Shown in pieces: positions 36,298 through 44,814 of a stretch of DNA of 64,000 bases (positions are counted from its first letter, which is position 1; the number at the start of each line of letters is the position of its first letter). The notes beneath the pieces were generated by a model. That model was not told where the DNA came from. It was given only the letters and a program-made list of their open reading frames with translations, and searched no databases. This DNA is from Salinisphaera hydrothermalis C41B8 (GTDB lineage: Bacteria > Pseudomonadota > Gammaproteobacteria > Nevskiales > Salinisphaeraceae). The DNA lies in NCBI RefSeq assembly GCF_000732535.1, contig NZ_APNK01000014.1, positions 27,185 to 91,184 of the forward strand, read 5' to 3'. Made by a program: the position numbers and the translations under genes.

Positions 36298-36504
36298 TCA
36301 GATCCGTATGAACCAGGCCAGGCCGATCAACAAGAGGTCGGCCGCGACAAGGAGGTAGGCGTTGGTGATGAACCACGGGTCGATCATCAGCCCGGTGCCG
36401 ACCATCCAGGGCACGATAGCTTTCTGACGCGAGCCGTAGGCGAAAAAGCCCATCCCGATCGCGCCGAACAGCACGCTCCAGATCATCAACGCCGAATTAT
36501 TCAT
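36298..36504 (-). CDS. Small two- or three-helix membrane protein
   Basis: 68 residues, MNNSALMIWSVLFGAIGMGF, FAYGSRQKAIVPWMVGTGLM and a C-terminal AYLLVAADLLLIGLAWFIRI. Looks like the short amphipathic family found beside many proteobacterial genes with no function known. Convergent with the gene at 35464, 12 bases apart. Confidence is in it being a gene, not in a role. Confidence 0.7.
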   Translation of the reverse strand: MNNSALMIWSVLFGAIGMGFFAYGSRQKAIVPWMVGTGLMIDPWFITNAYLLVAADLLLIGLAWFIRI

Positions 36505-36647
36505 GGTGTGGGCAGCCTGTGGATAAGATGCGCGTCATGGTACGGCAGGCGGGGTTACAGGACGTCTCGACAAGCTATGGCGCGGCGCCGCGCTTTGCGG
36601 CAATATCTCGCGGTTATCCTTGCCGCGCCGCGGCTTTTCGATTGCCC

Positions 36648-37070
36648 ATGCACCCCTGTATGACCTGTGGCGCGTGCTGCGCCACCTATCGTGTTGCCTT
36701 TCATTGGCTGGAAGCCGAAGCCTCGCCCGCGGGCGCCGGCGTGCCCGTCGAACTGACCGAGCGGCTCGATCCGCATCGGCTGGTGATGCGCGGCACACGC
36801 CAGGCGCCGACTCGTTGTGTAGCGCTCGATGCGGTGATCGGCCGTCGAGCCTGTTGCACGATCTACGAGCGTCGCCCGAGCGTGTGTCGCGAAGTCGCCG
36901 CCTCCTGGGAGTTCGGCGAAGCCAGCTCGCAGTGTGACCGTGCCCGGGCGGCGCATGGTCTGGCGCCGCTGACGCCCGCCGACTGGGCGTCGCCTGTCCG
37001 TCCGGCAGCGGCCGCCAACGACGACAACCGCGATCCGAACTCGCCGCCGGGGTCGCCCGTGGCGGCCTGA
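36648..37070 (+). CDS. YkgJ-family cysteine-cluster protein
   Basis: 140 residues from the ATG at 36648. MHPCMTCGACCATYRVAF and CTIYERRPSVCREV give the CxxCxxCC...C pattern of the YkgJ family, thought to bind an Fe-S cluster or zinc. The C-terminal 40 residues are Pro/Asn/Asp-rich and probably disordered. Function unknown. The in-frame start at 36519 is too far upstream and lacks the family. Confidence 0.85.
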   Translation: MHPCMTCGACCATYRVAFHWLEAEASPAGAGVPVELTERLDPHRLVMRGTRQAPTRCVALDAVIGRRACCTIYERRPSVCREVAASWEFGEASSQCDRARAAHGLAPLTPADWASPVRPAAAANDDNRDPNSPPGSPVAA

Positions 37071-37284
37071 TCGAATCTATCGTCAACGGCACGGCCCCCT
37101 GCTACTGTGATCACATCCGGCGCGGCCGGGTTCGGGGGCGAATCGCTGTTGCAATCGACGAGGCAGGGTCGGCGCGCGAGTTGTGGGGCGCGTTCGGCAT
37201 CATCCTGTTGTCGTGGTCGAGACAGTCTGCTCGCCATCGGCTCGTGCCGGGGATCTTAATAAACGCACGAAAAGGGAGCCATCG

Positions 37285-38622
37285 ATGAGCGCAACGACCG
37301 ACGACCAACCCACTCTGCAACGAAGCCTCGGGCTCGGCTCGGTGGTGCTCACCGGGGTGGCCTACATGGCACCGATGATCGTGCTCGGCACGTTCGGTGT
37401 CGTGGCGGAGGCCTCCAACGGCACCGTGCCCACCGCGTATATCGTGACGCTCATCGCCATGCTGTTCACGGCCTACAGCTACGGCCGCATGGCGCGCGCC
37501 TATCCGGTCTCCGGTTCGGCTTACACCTATGTCGGCAAGGGCATCGGGCCGAAGCTCGGCTTTCTCGCCGGCTGGCTCATCCTGCTGGACTACTTCTTCC
37601 TGCCGCTGGTGATCTGGCTGATCGGTGCGGCGTTTCTCTCGCCGGAGTTTCCGGGCGTGCCGAACTGGGTGTGGATTCTCGCCTTCATCGGGCTGACCAC
37701 CGCGCTCAACATCATCGGCATCAAGGTCGCCACGGGTGTGAACTTCGTGCTCATGGCGTTTCAGATTCTGGTGCTGGTGATCTTCGTGGCACTGAGTTTC
37801 GGCCATTTCTTTGCCGGCGATACCGGGGCCACCGCGCTCACGCCGTTCTTCAACCCGCAGACCTCGGTGGCGGCGATCTCGGCCGGCGCGGCGCTGGCGG
37901 CTTATTCGTTCATCGGCTTCGATGCGGTGACCACGCTCACCGAGGAAACCAAGGACCCGAAACGTAATATCCCGCGGGCGGTGGTCATCACCGCGCTGAT
38001 CGGTGGCGTGGTGTTCATCATCACCAGTTATGCGGTGGAGCTGGCGCATCCGGGCACGCACTTCAAGGAAACCGACTCGGCGGCCTATGAAATTGCGATG
38101 ACGATCGGCGGCAACCTGTTCGCTTCATTGTTCATCGCCGGCATGGTCGTCACCCAGTTCTGCTCGGGCATCGCCGCGCAGGCCACCGCCTCGCGCCTGC
38201 TTTATGCCATGGGTCGCGACGGTGTGCTGCCCAAGCGCGTATTCGCGTACGTGGCGCCCAAGCTGCATACCCCGGTGTTCAGCATCGCGTTGATCGGCAT
38301 CGTTGGCCTGGCCGCGGTCTGGATGAGCGTGAGTACCTCGACCTCGTTCATCAACTTCGGCGCCTTCAGTGCGTTCACGCTCGTGAACCTGAGTGTGATC
38401 GTGCATTTCTGGCGTGAACGCTCGACCACCGACGTCGGCAGCATCATTGGTTGGTTGATCGTGCCGTTGATCGGCGCCGCGATCGATGCCTATCTGTTGT
38501 TCAGCCTCGACACGCCGGCACATGTGGTCGGTGGCATCTGGCTGCTACTGGGCCTCGGCATGCTGGCCTGGCTGACGCGTGGCTTCAGCCAGGCGCCGCC
38601 CGAGATGGCGATCGGGGAATAA
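37285..38622 (+). CDS. APC-family amino acid/polyamine permease
   Basis: 445 residues, 12 predicted helices. N-terminal LQRSLGLGSVVLTGVAYMAP with the unwound GxG region, GSAYTYVGKGIGPKLGFLAGW, helix 6 GAALAAYSFIGFDAVTTLTEE and DPKRNIPRAV. Resembles putrescine importer PuuP-type carriers; the substrate is not certain. ATG at 37285 preceded by AAGGGAG. Monocistronic; followed by a GC hairpin (38632-38657) without a T-run. Confidence 0.88.
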   Translation: MSATTDDQPTLQRSLGLGSVVLTGVAYMAPMIVLGTFGVVAEASNGTVPTAYIVTLIAMLFTAYSYGRMARAYPVSGSAYTYVGKGIGPKLGFLAGWLILLDYFFLPLVIWLIGAAFLSPEFPGVPNWVWILAFIGLTTALNIIGIKVATGVNFVLMAFQILVLVIFVALSFGHFFAGDTGATALTPFFNPQTSVAAISAGAALAAYSFIGFDAVTTLTEETKDPKRNIPRAVVITALIGGVVFIITSYAVELAHPGTHFKETDSAAYEIAMTIGGNLFASLFIAGMVVTQFCSGIAAQATASRLLYAMGRDGVLPKRVFAYVAPKLHTPVFSIALIGIVGLAAVWMSVSTSTSFINFGAFSAFTLVNLSVIVHFWRERSTTDVGSIIGWLIVPLIGAAIDAYLLFSLDTPAHVVGGIWLLLGLGMLAWLTRGFSQAPPEMAIGE

Positions 38623-38674
38623 CGATCCCGGGCCGCCCGCGTATCCGGCGCGGGCGGCAGGCATGCCGGGCCTG

Positions 38675-39502
38675 TTATCCGTTCATGCGCCAGAAATCCA
38701 GGCTATAACGGACCTGCCGGCGTAAGGCGGCCCATTGATCGTCGTCGACCGGCGGTGTGGCCGGGCCGTTCTCCGGCAGCACGATCTCGATCATGATCGG
38801 GCCGGCGAACCCGATTCGGTCGAGCACGCGGCGTTGGGCCCCGAAATCGATGTGGCCCACGCCGATGCCGCCGCGGTTCGAATCGGCGATGTGGTAGCCG
38901 GCGAGCGCGTCGCCGTGAGTCTCGAGCGCATCTTCCGGATCGGTTTCTTCGATGTTCATGTGGAAGCTGTCGAGCACGAGCCCCAGCTTGGCCTCCGTCA
39001 CATCGTCGCGCAGTCGGCGAGCGGCTGCGGCCGTGCGTACCACGGGGCTTTCGTAGCGGTTGATCGCTTCGTACACCAGATCCATGCCGGCGTCGTGGGC
39101 GTGGGTGCCGAGCGTATTGCAGTATTCGACCAGACGGGCCCGGGCCGTATCGGCGTCGGTCTCGTGGCGCACCCATGAGCCGAGCCCCTGCAGTGCCACC
39201 CGGGGACACTCGAGTTCGGCCGCGAAGTCGATCACGCGCCGGTAATAATCGATCGCGCCTTCGCGGCTTGTCTGTGCCGGCTCTGCCGATGCGCCGTAAT
39301 ACGGGTCCAGCCCCAACAGTTTCAGGCCGTGATCGTCCAGAGCACGACGGATCTCGGCGGCCGTTGGGCCCGCGCGATGGTCGCCGGAATACTGCAGACC
39401 GTCCAGGCCGAGATCGGCACATTCCGCGGCCAGTGCGGCCGGGTCGTGATCGAGCCCGAGGGTCCAGCTGCAAATGCCGATGGGGTTGTTCGGATGTTTC
39501 AT
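38675..39502 (-). CDS. Sugar phosphate isomerase/epimerase-like TIM barrel
   Basis: 275 residues of the xylose-isomerase-like AP endonuclease family 2 fold. GICSWTLGLDHD, LGLDGLQYSGDH, KLLGLDPYYG, metal ligands in VYEAINRYESPVV (Glu), GLVLDSFHMNIEE (Asp/His), GYHIADSNRGGIGVGHIDFG (His/Asp) and IMIEIVLP (Glu). Divalent-metal-dependent isomerase or epimerase of a sugar or sugar acid; the substrate is unknown. Monocistronic, convergent with the APC permease. Confidence 0.82.
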   Translation of the reverse strand: MKHPNNPIGICSWTLGLDHDPAALAAECADLGLDGLQYSGDHRAGPTAAEIRRALDDHGLKLLGLDPYYGASAEPAQTSREGAIDYYRRVIDFAAELECPRVALQGLGSWVRHETDADTARARLVEYCNTLGTHAHDAGMDLVYEAINRYESPVVRTAAAARRLRDDVTEAKLGLVLDSFHMNIEETDPEDALETHGDALAGYHIADSNRGGIGVGHIDFGAQRRVLDRIGFAGPIMIEIVLPENGPATPPVDDDQWAALRRQVRYSLDFWRMNG

Positions 39503-39591
39503 GGCGCCGCCGGCGATCGTGAATGACAGCTCTCATTCAAGCACGATCGGCGTCACACGATGGCGCCGGGCACAATCGAGCGGCAGGCTCG

Positions 39592-40206
39592 TCAATCGGC
39601 GATTCGCGGTACCGGCAGACGCCAGCCGTGGCGCAGCGCCATGAAGCGCAACCCGAAGCACAAGGCCGCGCCGGCGATGGCGGTAATAGCTGGCGGCAGA
39701 CCGAGCACGGCGCCGACCACGACGACCGCGGCCCCGGCCAACGCGGCCACGGCATAGAGTTCGGCATGCAAGACCGCGGGAATACGCGCGAGTAGGACAT
39801 CGCGCACGATGCCGCCGCCGATGCCGGTGAGCATGCCGAGCACCGCGGCCATCACCGGATGCAGCCCGAAATCCAGCGCCTTGCGGGCGCCGACCACCGC
39901 AAACAGGCCGAGCCCGGCGGCATCGAAGATCGACACCGGGCTCTGGACGCGTTCGACCAGACGGTGCCCGAAAAAAGCCACGAGGGCAGCGATCAGCGAG
40001 ACCACGACATAACGCCAGTGGCCGATGGCGGCCGGCGGCGCTGCGCCGATCAACAGATCGCGTAGGATACCGCCGGCGTTGCCGGCTGCGAACGCCAGCA
40101 CGGCGACGCCGAACACGTCGAGCCGCTTGTTCACGCCGGCCATCGCGCCGCTGATCGCGAACACGAACGTGCCGGCCAGATCCAGCACCGGCAACAACGT
40201 ATTCAC
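39592..40206 (-). CDS. TRIC-family cation channel (YadS-like)
   Basis: 204 residues, seven helices in two repeated halves: DLAGTFVFAISGAMAG...NAGGILRDLLIGA and DAAGLGLFAVVGARKALDFG...GIGGGIVRDVLLARIPAVL. The doubled GG-x-x-RD motifs are the family mark. Potassium/cation channel by homology. GTG start overlaps the upstream methyltransferase stop by four bases (GTGA), so the two are one transcript. Confidence 0.9.
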   Translation of the reverse strand: MNTLLPVLDLAGTFVFAISGAMAGVNKRLDVFGVAVLAFAAGNAGGILRDLLIGAAPPAAIGHWRYVVVSLIAALVAFFGHRLVERVQSPVSIFDAAGLGLFAVVGARKALDFGLHPVMAAVLGMLTGIGGGIVRDVLLARIPAVLHAELYAVAALAGAAVVVVGAVLGLPPAITAIAGAALCFGLRFMALRHGWRLPVPRIAD

Positions 40207-40889
40207 GAGGCGCGCCGCGCCGGCTGGCGACGTTGACGCACCGCGAACCGAGCCACGCAGCCGGTGACCACGATGCGGACATCGTCGAAGCGCGCTTCGA
40301 GGGCGTCGCGCAGGTCGATCAGGCTGTCGTCGGCGTTATCGAAGATGCCGCGCTCGTTGTAGAACGCCATCAACTGTGTCGCGGCCGCCGATGGACGCAC
40401 GCCCTGCGCCAGGATGGTCGCCCCGAACAGCACCCCGCCTGGCGCCAGATACGGCATCAGGTGATCGAAGGCTGCGGCCTTGTCCGGGATCGGGCCGGGC
40501 AGGCAATGCAGCAGGTAGTTCATGGCGATCGAGCCGAAGGGTTGGGTGTCGACCTCGATCGGTGCCAGAACATCCACTTGCTCAGCGCGAGGGGCATAGC
40601 GTTCGATGCGCCCGGCGGCATGCGCCAGGGCTTCGGGGTTCAAATCGAACAGCGCCAGACGGGGCTTGGGGACCGGGAAACGACACTGGTCCAGGAAATA
40701 ACCCGTGCCCACGCCCACGTCGAGATGAGCCGCCGCCACGTGGCGTTGGTAATCGGCCCGCAGTTTGGCGGTCGGGCAGCGCCAGACCCATCGGTTCGAC
40801 AGGCGCAGCACCACGGTGTCGTACAACGCCAGGTTGCGCCGCGTATAGATCGCCTGGCCGGCATGCGTGGACGGGGTAGGTGCGTTCAT
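40203..40889 (-). CDS. Class I SAM-dependent methyltransferase
   Basis: 228 residues. SAM motif I HLDVGVGTGYFLDQ at about 55-70, acidic loop LALFDLNPEALA, and FGSIAMNYLLHCLPGPIPDK (motif IV region). The substrate is unknown; small-molecule methyltransferase type. First gene of a two-gene unit with the TRIC channel. Confidence 0.85.
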   Translation of the reverse strand: MNAPTPSTHAGQAIYTRRNLALYDTVVLRLSNRWVWRCPTAKLRADYQRHVAAAHLDVGVGTGYFLDQCRFPVPKPRLALFDLNPEALAHAAGRIERYAPRAEQVDVLAPIEVDTQPFGSIAMNYLLHCLPGPIPDKAAAFDHLMPYLAPGGVLFGATILAQGVRPSAAATQLMAFYNERGIFDNADDSLIDLRDALEARFDDVRIVVTGCVARFAVRQRRQPARRAS

Positions 40890-41480
40890 AGCGTCGACGG
40901 TGGCAGACGCACCAGATTCGCGTGCCGGTTATCCGTCGTCAAGATCGGTCGTCGCACCCGGAGAGCTTAGTGCTCGGCTGGTTGATCACGTATTCACGCG
41001 GTCCACGGACCAGGCGATGGCTGTGGTTGCCGGTCGAGATCATCAGGCCGACCCGTGAGGGCGCCGACTCGCACGAACCCTCAGCAGCGCTGGCGTCATG
41101 ACGCTGCCGCTCGCCGGGCCGGCGCAAGAAAATCAGCACCACCGACCCGGGCGATAGCGCCGAGCCTGTTTCATCGGGTATCGGTTTTCTCGATGAGACG
41201 CATACGAGAAGCGCGGTGGAATGGTGGCTGGTCCCGTTCGGGCCGGGATCGGTACCGTCGCGCAATGCCGAGAAAGATTCGGCGTGCCTGGTGGATGGTA
41301 CGGGTTATTACGCACAAATCTGCCGAGGCGATCGCTTCGCAGGACATAGTGCGACCTTGAAATCGCGACGATACCGGCACGGGAATGGATTAGACCGTTT
41401 GCTTTTTGCTCGAAAACACCGTAATTAGTATTTCCCTCGATACTAGATAGACGGCCCTGTGCCGCGACAGGAGATACTCG
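40890..41480. other. Gene-free stretch with a possible repeat-element end
   Basis: 591 bases with no frame that resembles a protein. CTCGCACGAACCCTCAGCAG at about 41068-41087 resembles the right terminal repeat of the folded elements (CTCGCACGAAACCTCAACAG), with two mismatches in 20, but no left end or inner arms are visible. The part nearest 41481 is AT-richer and probably holds the promoter of the next gene. Confidence 0.4.
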
Positions 41481-41852
41481 ATGCGTTTCAATCAACGCTC
41501 CGCCAAACCCGCGTTCATCGCCACTGGCCTCGTGGCTGCCGTGGTCGGTCTTACGGCCACCAGCATGGCCATGGCCGCCAGCACGAAGAACGAAACGGCC
41601 CCGAGCAAGACCGTCAGTACCAAGGCAGTCAACAAAGCCGGTACGAATACGATGAGCTCGCGCATGGCGCCAACGCAGAACACCAAGGGCACGGGCGCCA
41701 ACCCCGAGGCGAATACCGCGCCTACAACCGGCAGCGCTAAAGCGATGAAGAAGATGCCGAACGACAAGATGAAGGGCGATTCGAATATGCCGCGCATGGC
41801 GCCGACCCAGAACACGAAAGCCACCGGTACCAACCCGAAGGCGAACGACTGA
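41481..41852 (+). CDS. Small exported repeat protein of unknown function
   Basis: 123 residues. Signal peptide ending SMAMAA (cleavage near residue 33). The mature part is Lys/Thr/Asn/Met-rich with two copies of a near-identical 18-residue block, RMAPTQNTKGTGANPEAN and RMAPTQNTKATGTNPKAN, separated by a Lys/Met-rich spacer. Low-complexity and basic; no known domain. Strong RBS AGGAGA upstream and a strong terminator downstream suggest a highly expressed single gene. Confidence 0.75.
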   Translation: MRFNQRSAKPAFIATGLVAAVVGLTATSMAMAASTKNETAPSKTVSTKAVNKAGTNTMSSRMAPTQNTKGTGANPEANTAPTTGSAKAMKKMPNDKMKGDSNMPRMAPTQNTKATGTNPKAND

Positions 41853-41883
41853 TCGAAGGTCGGTACGAAACGGCCATAGGCCC

Positions 41884-41919
41884 AAAAAAAGCCGGGTTCA
41901 TCTGAACCCGGCTTTTTAT
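41884..41919 (+). terminator. Bidirectional terminator
   Basis: Stem AGCCGGGTTCA/TGAACCCGGCT flanked by seven A on the left and a T-run on the right, so it can end both the gene at 41481 and the convergent gene at 41965. Confidence 0.9.
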
Positions 41920-41964
41920 TTGGAGACGTCGAAAGCAACCGCGTGTCAGCTGTTGTTCGCCGGG

Positions 41965-42345
41965 TTAATTTTTTCGATCGCTCTCGGTTCGACGCTGGGT
42001 GCAACTCCAGATGCTCTGGTAATCGGGCGAATAATGATCGATACAGTATTTCGCCGCCCGCGCGATCGGCGTATCCGGCCCACGGCCCGAAAAGAGGTCG
42101 TTTTCCTTGATACCGTGATCCGTCAGGAACTGGCGGAACGCCATATGATTGCGGGTCTGCAGCTGCTGACAGAGCAGATATGTTTCGCGGTCGTTGGGCC
42201 ATTGGCGCAGACAAGCGAGGCCGGAATCGGGAGGTTGCGCTTGAGCGGGTGTCGGTACGGCCGCGTTGGTGGTGAGCGAGGCCACCAGCAGTAGACCGAC
42301 GTACACGACGCCGCCTCCCCATCGTGCTGCGAGGCGTGTATTCAT
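41965..42345 (-). CDS. Exported protein of unknown function
   Basis: 126 residues from the ATG at 42345. Signal peptide MNTRLAARWGGGVVYVGLLL to about AQAQ (residue 37). The mature domain has four cysteines (LACLRQW, YLLCQQL, KYCIDHY, WSCTQRR) and no recognised family. Probably a small disulfide-bonded periplasmic protein. Long frame extensions upstream overlap the kinase gene and are artefacts. Confidence 0.7.
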   Translation of the reverse strand: MNTRLAARWGGGVVYVGLLLVASLTTNAAVPTPAQAQPPDSGLACLRQWPNDRETYLLCQQLQTRNHMAFRQFLTDHGIKENDLFSGRGPDTPIARAAKYCIDHYSPDYQSIWSCTQRRTESDRKN

Positions 42346-42502
42346 GGTCGGTCCCACCTGCCGGCGCCGCCCGCGGGGCGCCTGGTGCACAGCGTGCTTC
42401 ATCGCTTGAAGATGCGCTTTTCGTCGATGTCGCGCAAGATGCCGAGATGTCTTGCGAGGCAGCCCGCAAGTGCTGCTCGCGATTGCAATTGCGAGTGCGC
42501 GG

Positions 42503-43180
42503 CTACGGGGCGGCGAACTCGATCCGGGTGCCATCCCAGCGCAACACGCGATCGGCCCGATGGGCGCTGGCCACGATGCGCTCGGCATTGGGCCGGTCGG
42601 TCGCGACCATCCAGGCGCGGGCCTCGGCCTCGCCGCGGCCGAAGCGCATATGCCGGGCCACCAGCCATTCCTCGCGCAGCGGCGTATCCACATCCAGATA
42701 CCAGACGGCATCGAGCTGGGCGGCCACATCGGGCCAGGGGGCATCGTCCAGCAGCAGATAATTGCCTTCGGTGATCACCAGAGGCGTCTCCGGTGCCACG
42801 GCCAGGCTCGCCGCGATCGGTTCCTCGATCTCGCGGTAGAACCCGGGCGCATAAACGATTTCGTTGCGTTCTGCCGCGGCGCGAATACGGCCCAGAAGCG
42901 CGCGGTAACCGTCGGCGTCGAAGGTATCCGGGGCGCCCTTGCGGTCCGCACGGCCCAGGATGTCCAGCTGGTGCTGCGACAAATGGAATCCGTCCATCGG
43001 CACGCTCGATGCGCGCTCGCCGAGCGCGCGCGCCAGCGCCAGTGCCAGCGTCGACTTGCCGGCCGCGGGGGCGCCCACAATCCCGAGCAGGCGTCGCTGC
43101 GGTCCGCCGGCCAAGGCCTGCACAGCCTCGAGAACGGCAGGGTCGAGCGTGATGCGGTCGTCGATCGTGTCGCGGCTCAT
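42503..43180 (-). CDS. Nucleoside/nucleotide kinase family P-loop protein
   Basis: 225 residues from the ATG at 43180. Walker A GAPAAGKSTLALALA, SSVPMDGFHLSQHQL (substrate Asp), KGAPDTFDADGY, YAPGFYREIEEPI and VITEGNYLLLDDAPW. Same subgroup as the uridine kinase/pantothenate kinase-like proteins (YggC, FrcK types) often tied to sugar use; the substrate is unknown. TTG at 43198 is an unlikely alternative start. Confidence 0.87.
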   Translation of the reverse strand: MSRDTIDDRITLDPAVLEAVQALAGGPQRRLLGIVGAPAAGKSTLALALARALGERASSVPMDGFHLSQHQLDILGRADRKGAPDTFDADGYRALLGRIRAAAERNEIVYAPGFYREIEEPIAASLAVAPETPLVITEGNYLLLDDAPWPDVAAQLDAVWYLDVDTPLREEWLVARHMRFGRGEAEARAWMVATDRPNAERIVASAHRADRVLRWDGTRIEFAAP

Positions 43181-43326
43181 GATGGTGTTTCTTGGCAAGG
43201 GGTGCGGGCTAGTCGGCCGATCAGTATTGCGAAGGCGCCCAGCGCCTGCAATGCGCCAACGTGTTGCAGGGCACGGTGGCCTGTCCGATATTGGTTCGTC
43301 GAATCCGGACCGTAGCGTACGCAGCC

Positions 43327-44118
43327 ATGTCGAATCCTGTATCTCGTTCTTCTTCCACCTCGCCGTCGGGGCGGACGGCCCTGGTCACCGGGGGCGCCAA
43401 CGGTATCGGGTTGGCCGTGGTGGAGGCCCTGCGAGCCCGCGGCGATGACGTGCTTGTCGTCGACCTGCCGGCCGCCGAACCGGAGGGCGCCGAGGCGCTG
43501 GGCGCGGCTTTCTTCGCGGCCGATCTCACCTCGGGCGAGGCTTGTCGCGACGCGGTCGCCGAGGCGATACGCCGATTCGGCCGGCTCGACATCCTGGTCA
43601 ACAATGCCGGTATTCAGCACGTCGCCGATATCGAAAGCTTCCCCGAAGACCGCTGGCGGACGATGATCGATTTGATGCTCACCGCCCCGTTCGTACTCAC
43701 CCAGGCCGCTTGGCCCCACATGCGGGCGGCCGGTTGGGGCCGGATCGTGAATATGGCCTCCATCCACGCCAAGGTCGCATCGCCGGGCAAGGCGGCCTAT
43801 GTGAGTGCCAAGCACGGTTTGATCGGGCTCACCCGCACCGCGGCCCTGGAAGGGGGCGAACACGGCATTACCGTGAATGCGCTATGCCCGGCCTATGTGC
43901 GCAGCCGTCTGGTCGAAAACCAGGTGGCCGATCAGGCGAAATTGCACGGTATGGACGAAGACGCCGTCATAAGCGACATCATGCTGGCCGGTGCGGCCAT
44001 CAAGCGCTTGATCGAGCCGGCGGAAGTGGCCGCAACCGTGGCGTATCTGGCCTCCGATGCCGCGGCGGCCGTAACGGGCGCGGCTTGGGATATGGACTTG
44101 GGCTGGACGGCGCGTTGA
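43327..44118 (+). CDS. bdhA: 3-hydroxybutyrate dehydrogenase (SDR family)
   Basis: 263 residues from the ATG at 43327. NAD-binding TGGANGIGLAVVEAL, LVNNAGIQHVADIESFP (BDH-specific), catalytic Ser in MASIHAK, and YVSAKHGLIGLT (Tyr-xxx-Lys). C-terminal CPAYVRSRLVENQVADQAK is characteristic of D-3-hydroxybutyrate dehydrogenases. Converts 3-hydroxybutyrate to acetoacetate, as in polyhydroxybutyrate turnover. The in-frame extension from 43261 is unsupported. Divergent from the kinase gene. Confidence 0.88.
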   Translation: MSNPVSRSSSTSPSGRTALVTGGANGIGLAVVEALRARGDDVLVVDLPAAEPEGAEALGAAFFAADLTSGEACRDAVAEAIRRFGRLDILVNNAGIQHVADIESFPEDRWRTMIDLMLTAPFVLTQAAWPHMRAAGWGRIVNMASIHAKVASPGKAAYVSAKHGLIGLTRTAALEGGEHGITVNALCPAYVRSRLVENQVADQAKLHGMDEDAVISDIMLAGAAIKRLIEPAEVAATVAYLASDAAAAVTGAAWDMDLGWTAR

Positions 44119-44399
44119 TCGGGCCGCTGTTATTTTGACGAGAAATGGCCATGCAATAGGCCAGCGTATAGGTAACGATGAATGTCGGCACTCGGTGTGC
44201 GATTATTTTATTTATAATTATATTGTTATCGGTTTTTCTCTGCGTTCTGACCGATCGATTTTTCGGGGCATCGCCGTGCAATTTGCTCGTATCGCAGGCG
44301 ATATTAAAGCCGCATTCATGAGTCCTCCCGAATACTCTGCCCCGTTGTAATTTCCGCCCGCCAAAGCGGCGGTGATTCGAACAAGAACGGGAGAGCGTC

Positions 44400-44741
44400 A
44401 TGATCAAACAGATTCTGGGTTCCGTGGCTATTGCCGCCACCTTGATCGGCTCGAATGCCGCCTTTGCGGGCGACACGCTGGATGCGGCCATCGGCGGTGG
44501 TCTCGGCGGCGCGGCCGGTGCCGCGGTGGGCAATGAAGTGGCCGGACGCGACGGCGCCATCATTGGCGGTGCGCTCGGCGGTGCCGGCGGCGCCGCAATC
44601 ACGACGCGCGGCGACGACCATCATGATGACCGCTATCGGCACGATCACGATCGTTACCGCCACTACGATCGTGACGATCATCGTCACGACTATCGTGGCC
44701 ATGGCTGCCCGCCGGGCCTGGCCAAGCAGGGTCGTTGCTGA
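44400..44741 (+). CDS. Glycine-zipper exported protein with His/Asp-rich tail
   Basis: 113 residues. Signal peptide to NAAFAG (about residue 24), then a glycine zipper (AAIGGGLGGAAGAAVGNEVAG, IIGGALGGAGGAA), then a charged tail full of HDDRYRHDHDRY-type repeats, likely metal-binding or disordered. C-terminal GCPPGLAKQGRC. Resembles membrane-inserting glycine-zipper proteins of unknown role. Upstream 44119-44399 is AT-rich and gene-free. Confidence 0.75.
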   Translation: MIKQILGSVAIAATLIGSNAAFAGDTLDAAIGGGLGGAAGAAVGNEVAGRDGAIIGGALGGAGGAAITTRGDDHHDDRYRHDHDRYRHYDRDDHRHDYRGHGCPPGLAKQGRC

Positions 44742-44756
44742 TCGACTTTCTGCTAT

Positions 44757-44789
44757 AAAAAACGGCAGCCCTCGGGCTGCCGTTTTTTT
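44757..44789 (+). terminator. Bidirectional terminator
   Basis: Stem ACGGCAGCCC-TC-GGGCTGCCGT with an A-run on the left and seven T on the right; ends both the 44400 gene and the convergent dehydrogenase. Confidence 0.9.
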
Positions 44790-44814
44790 CGTGTGCTGAA
44801 CGCGATGCGCGTGA

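Noticed and set aside
40939..41265. 108-residue minus-strand frame in the 40.9-41.5 kb gap
   Set aside because: No ribosome site, no family resemblance and ordinary composition for chance frames here.
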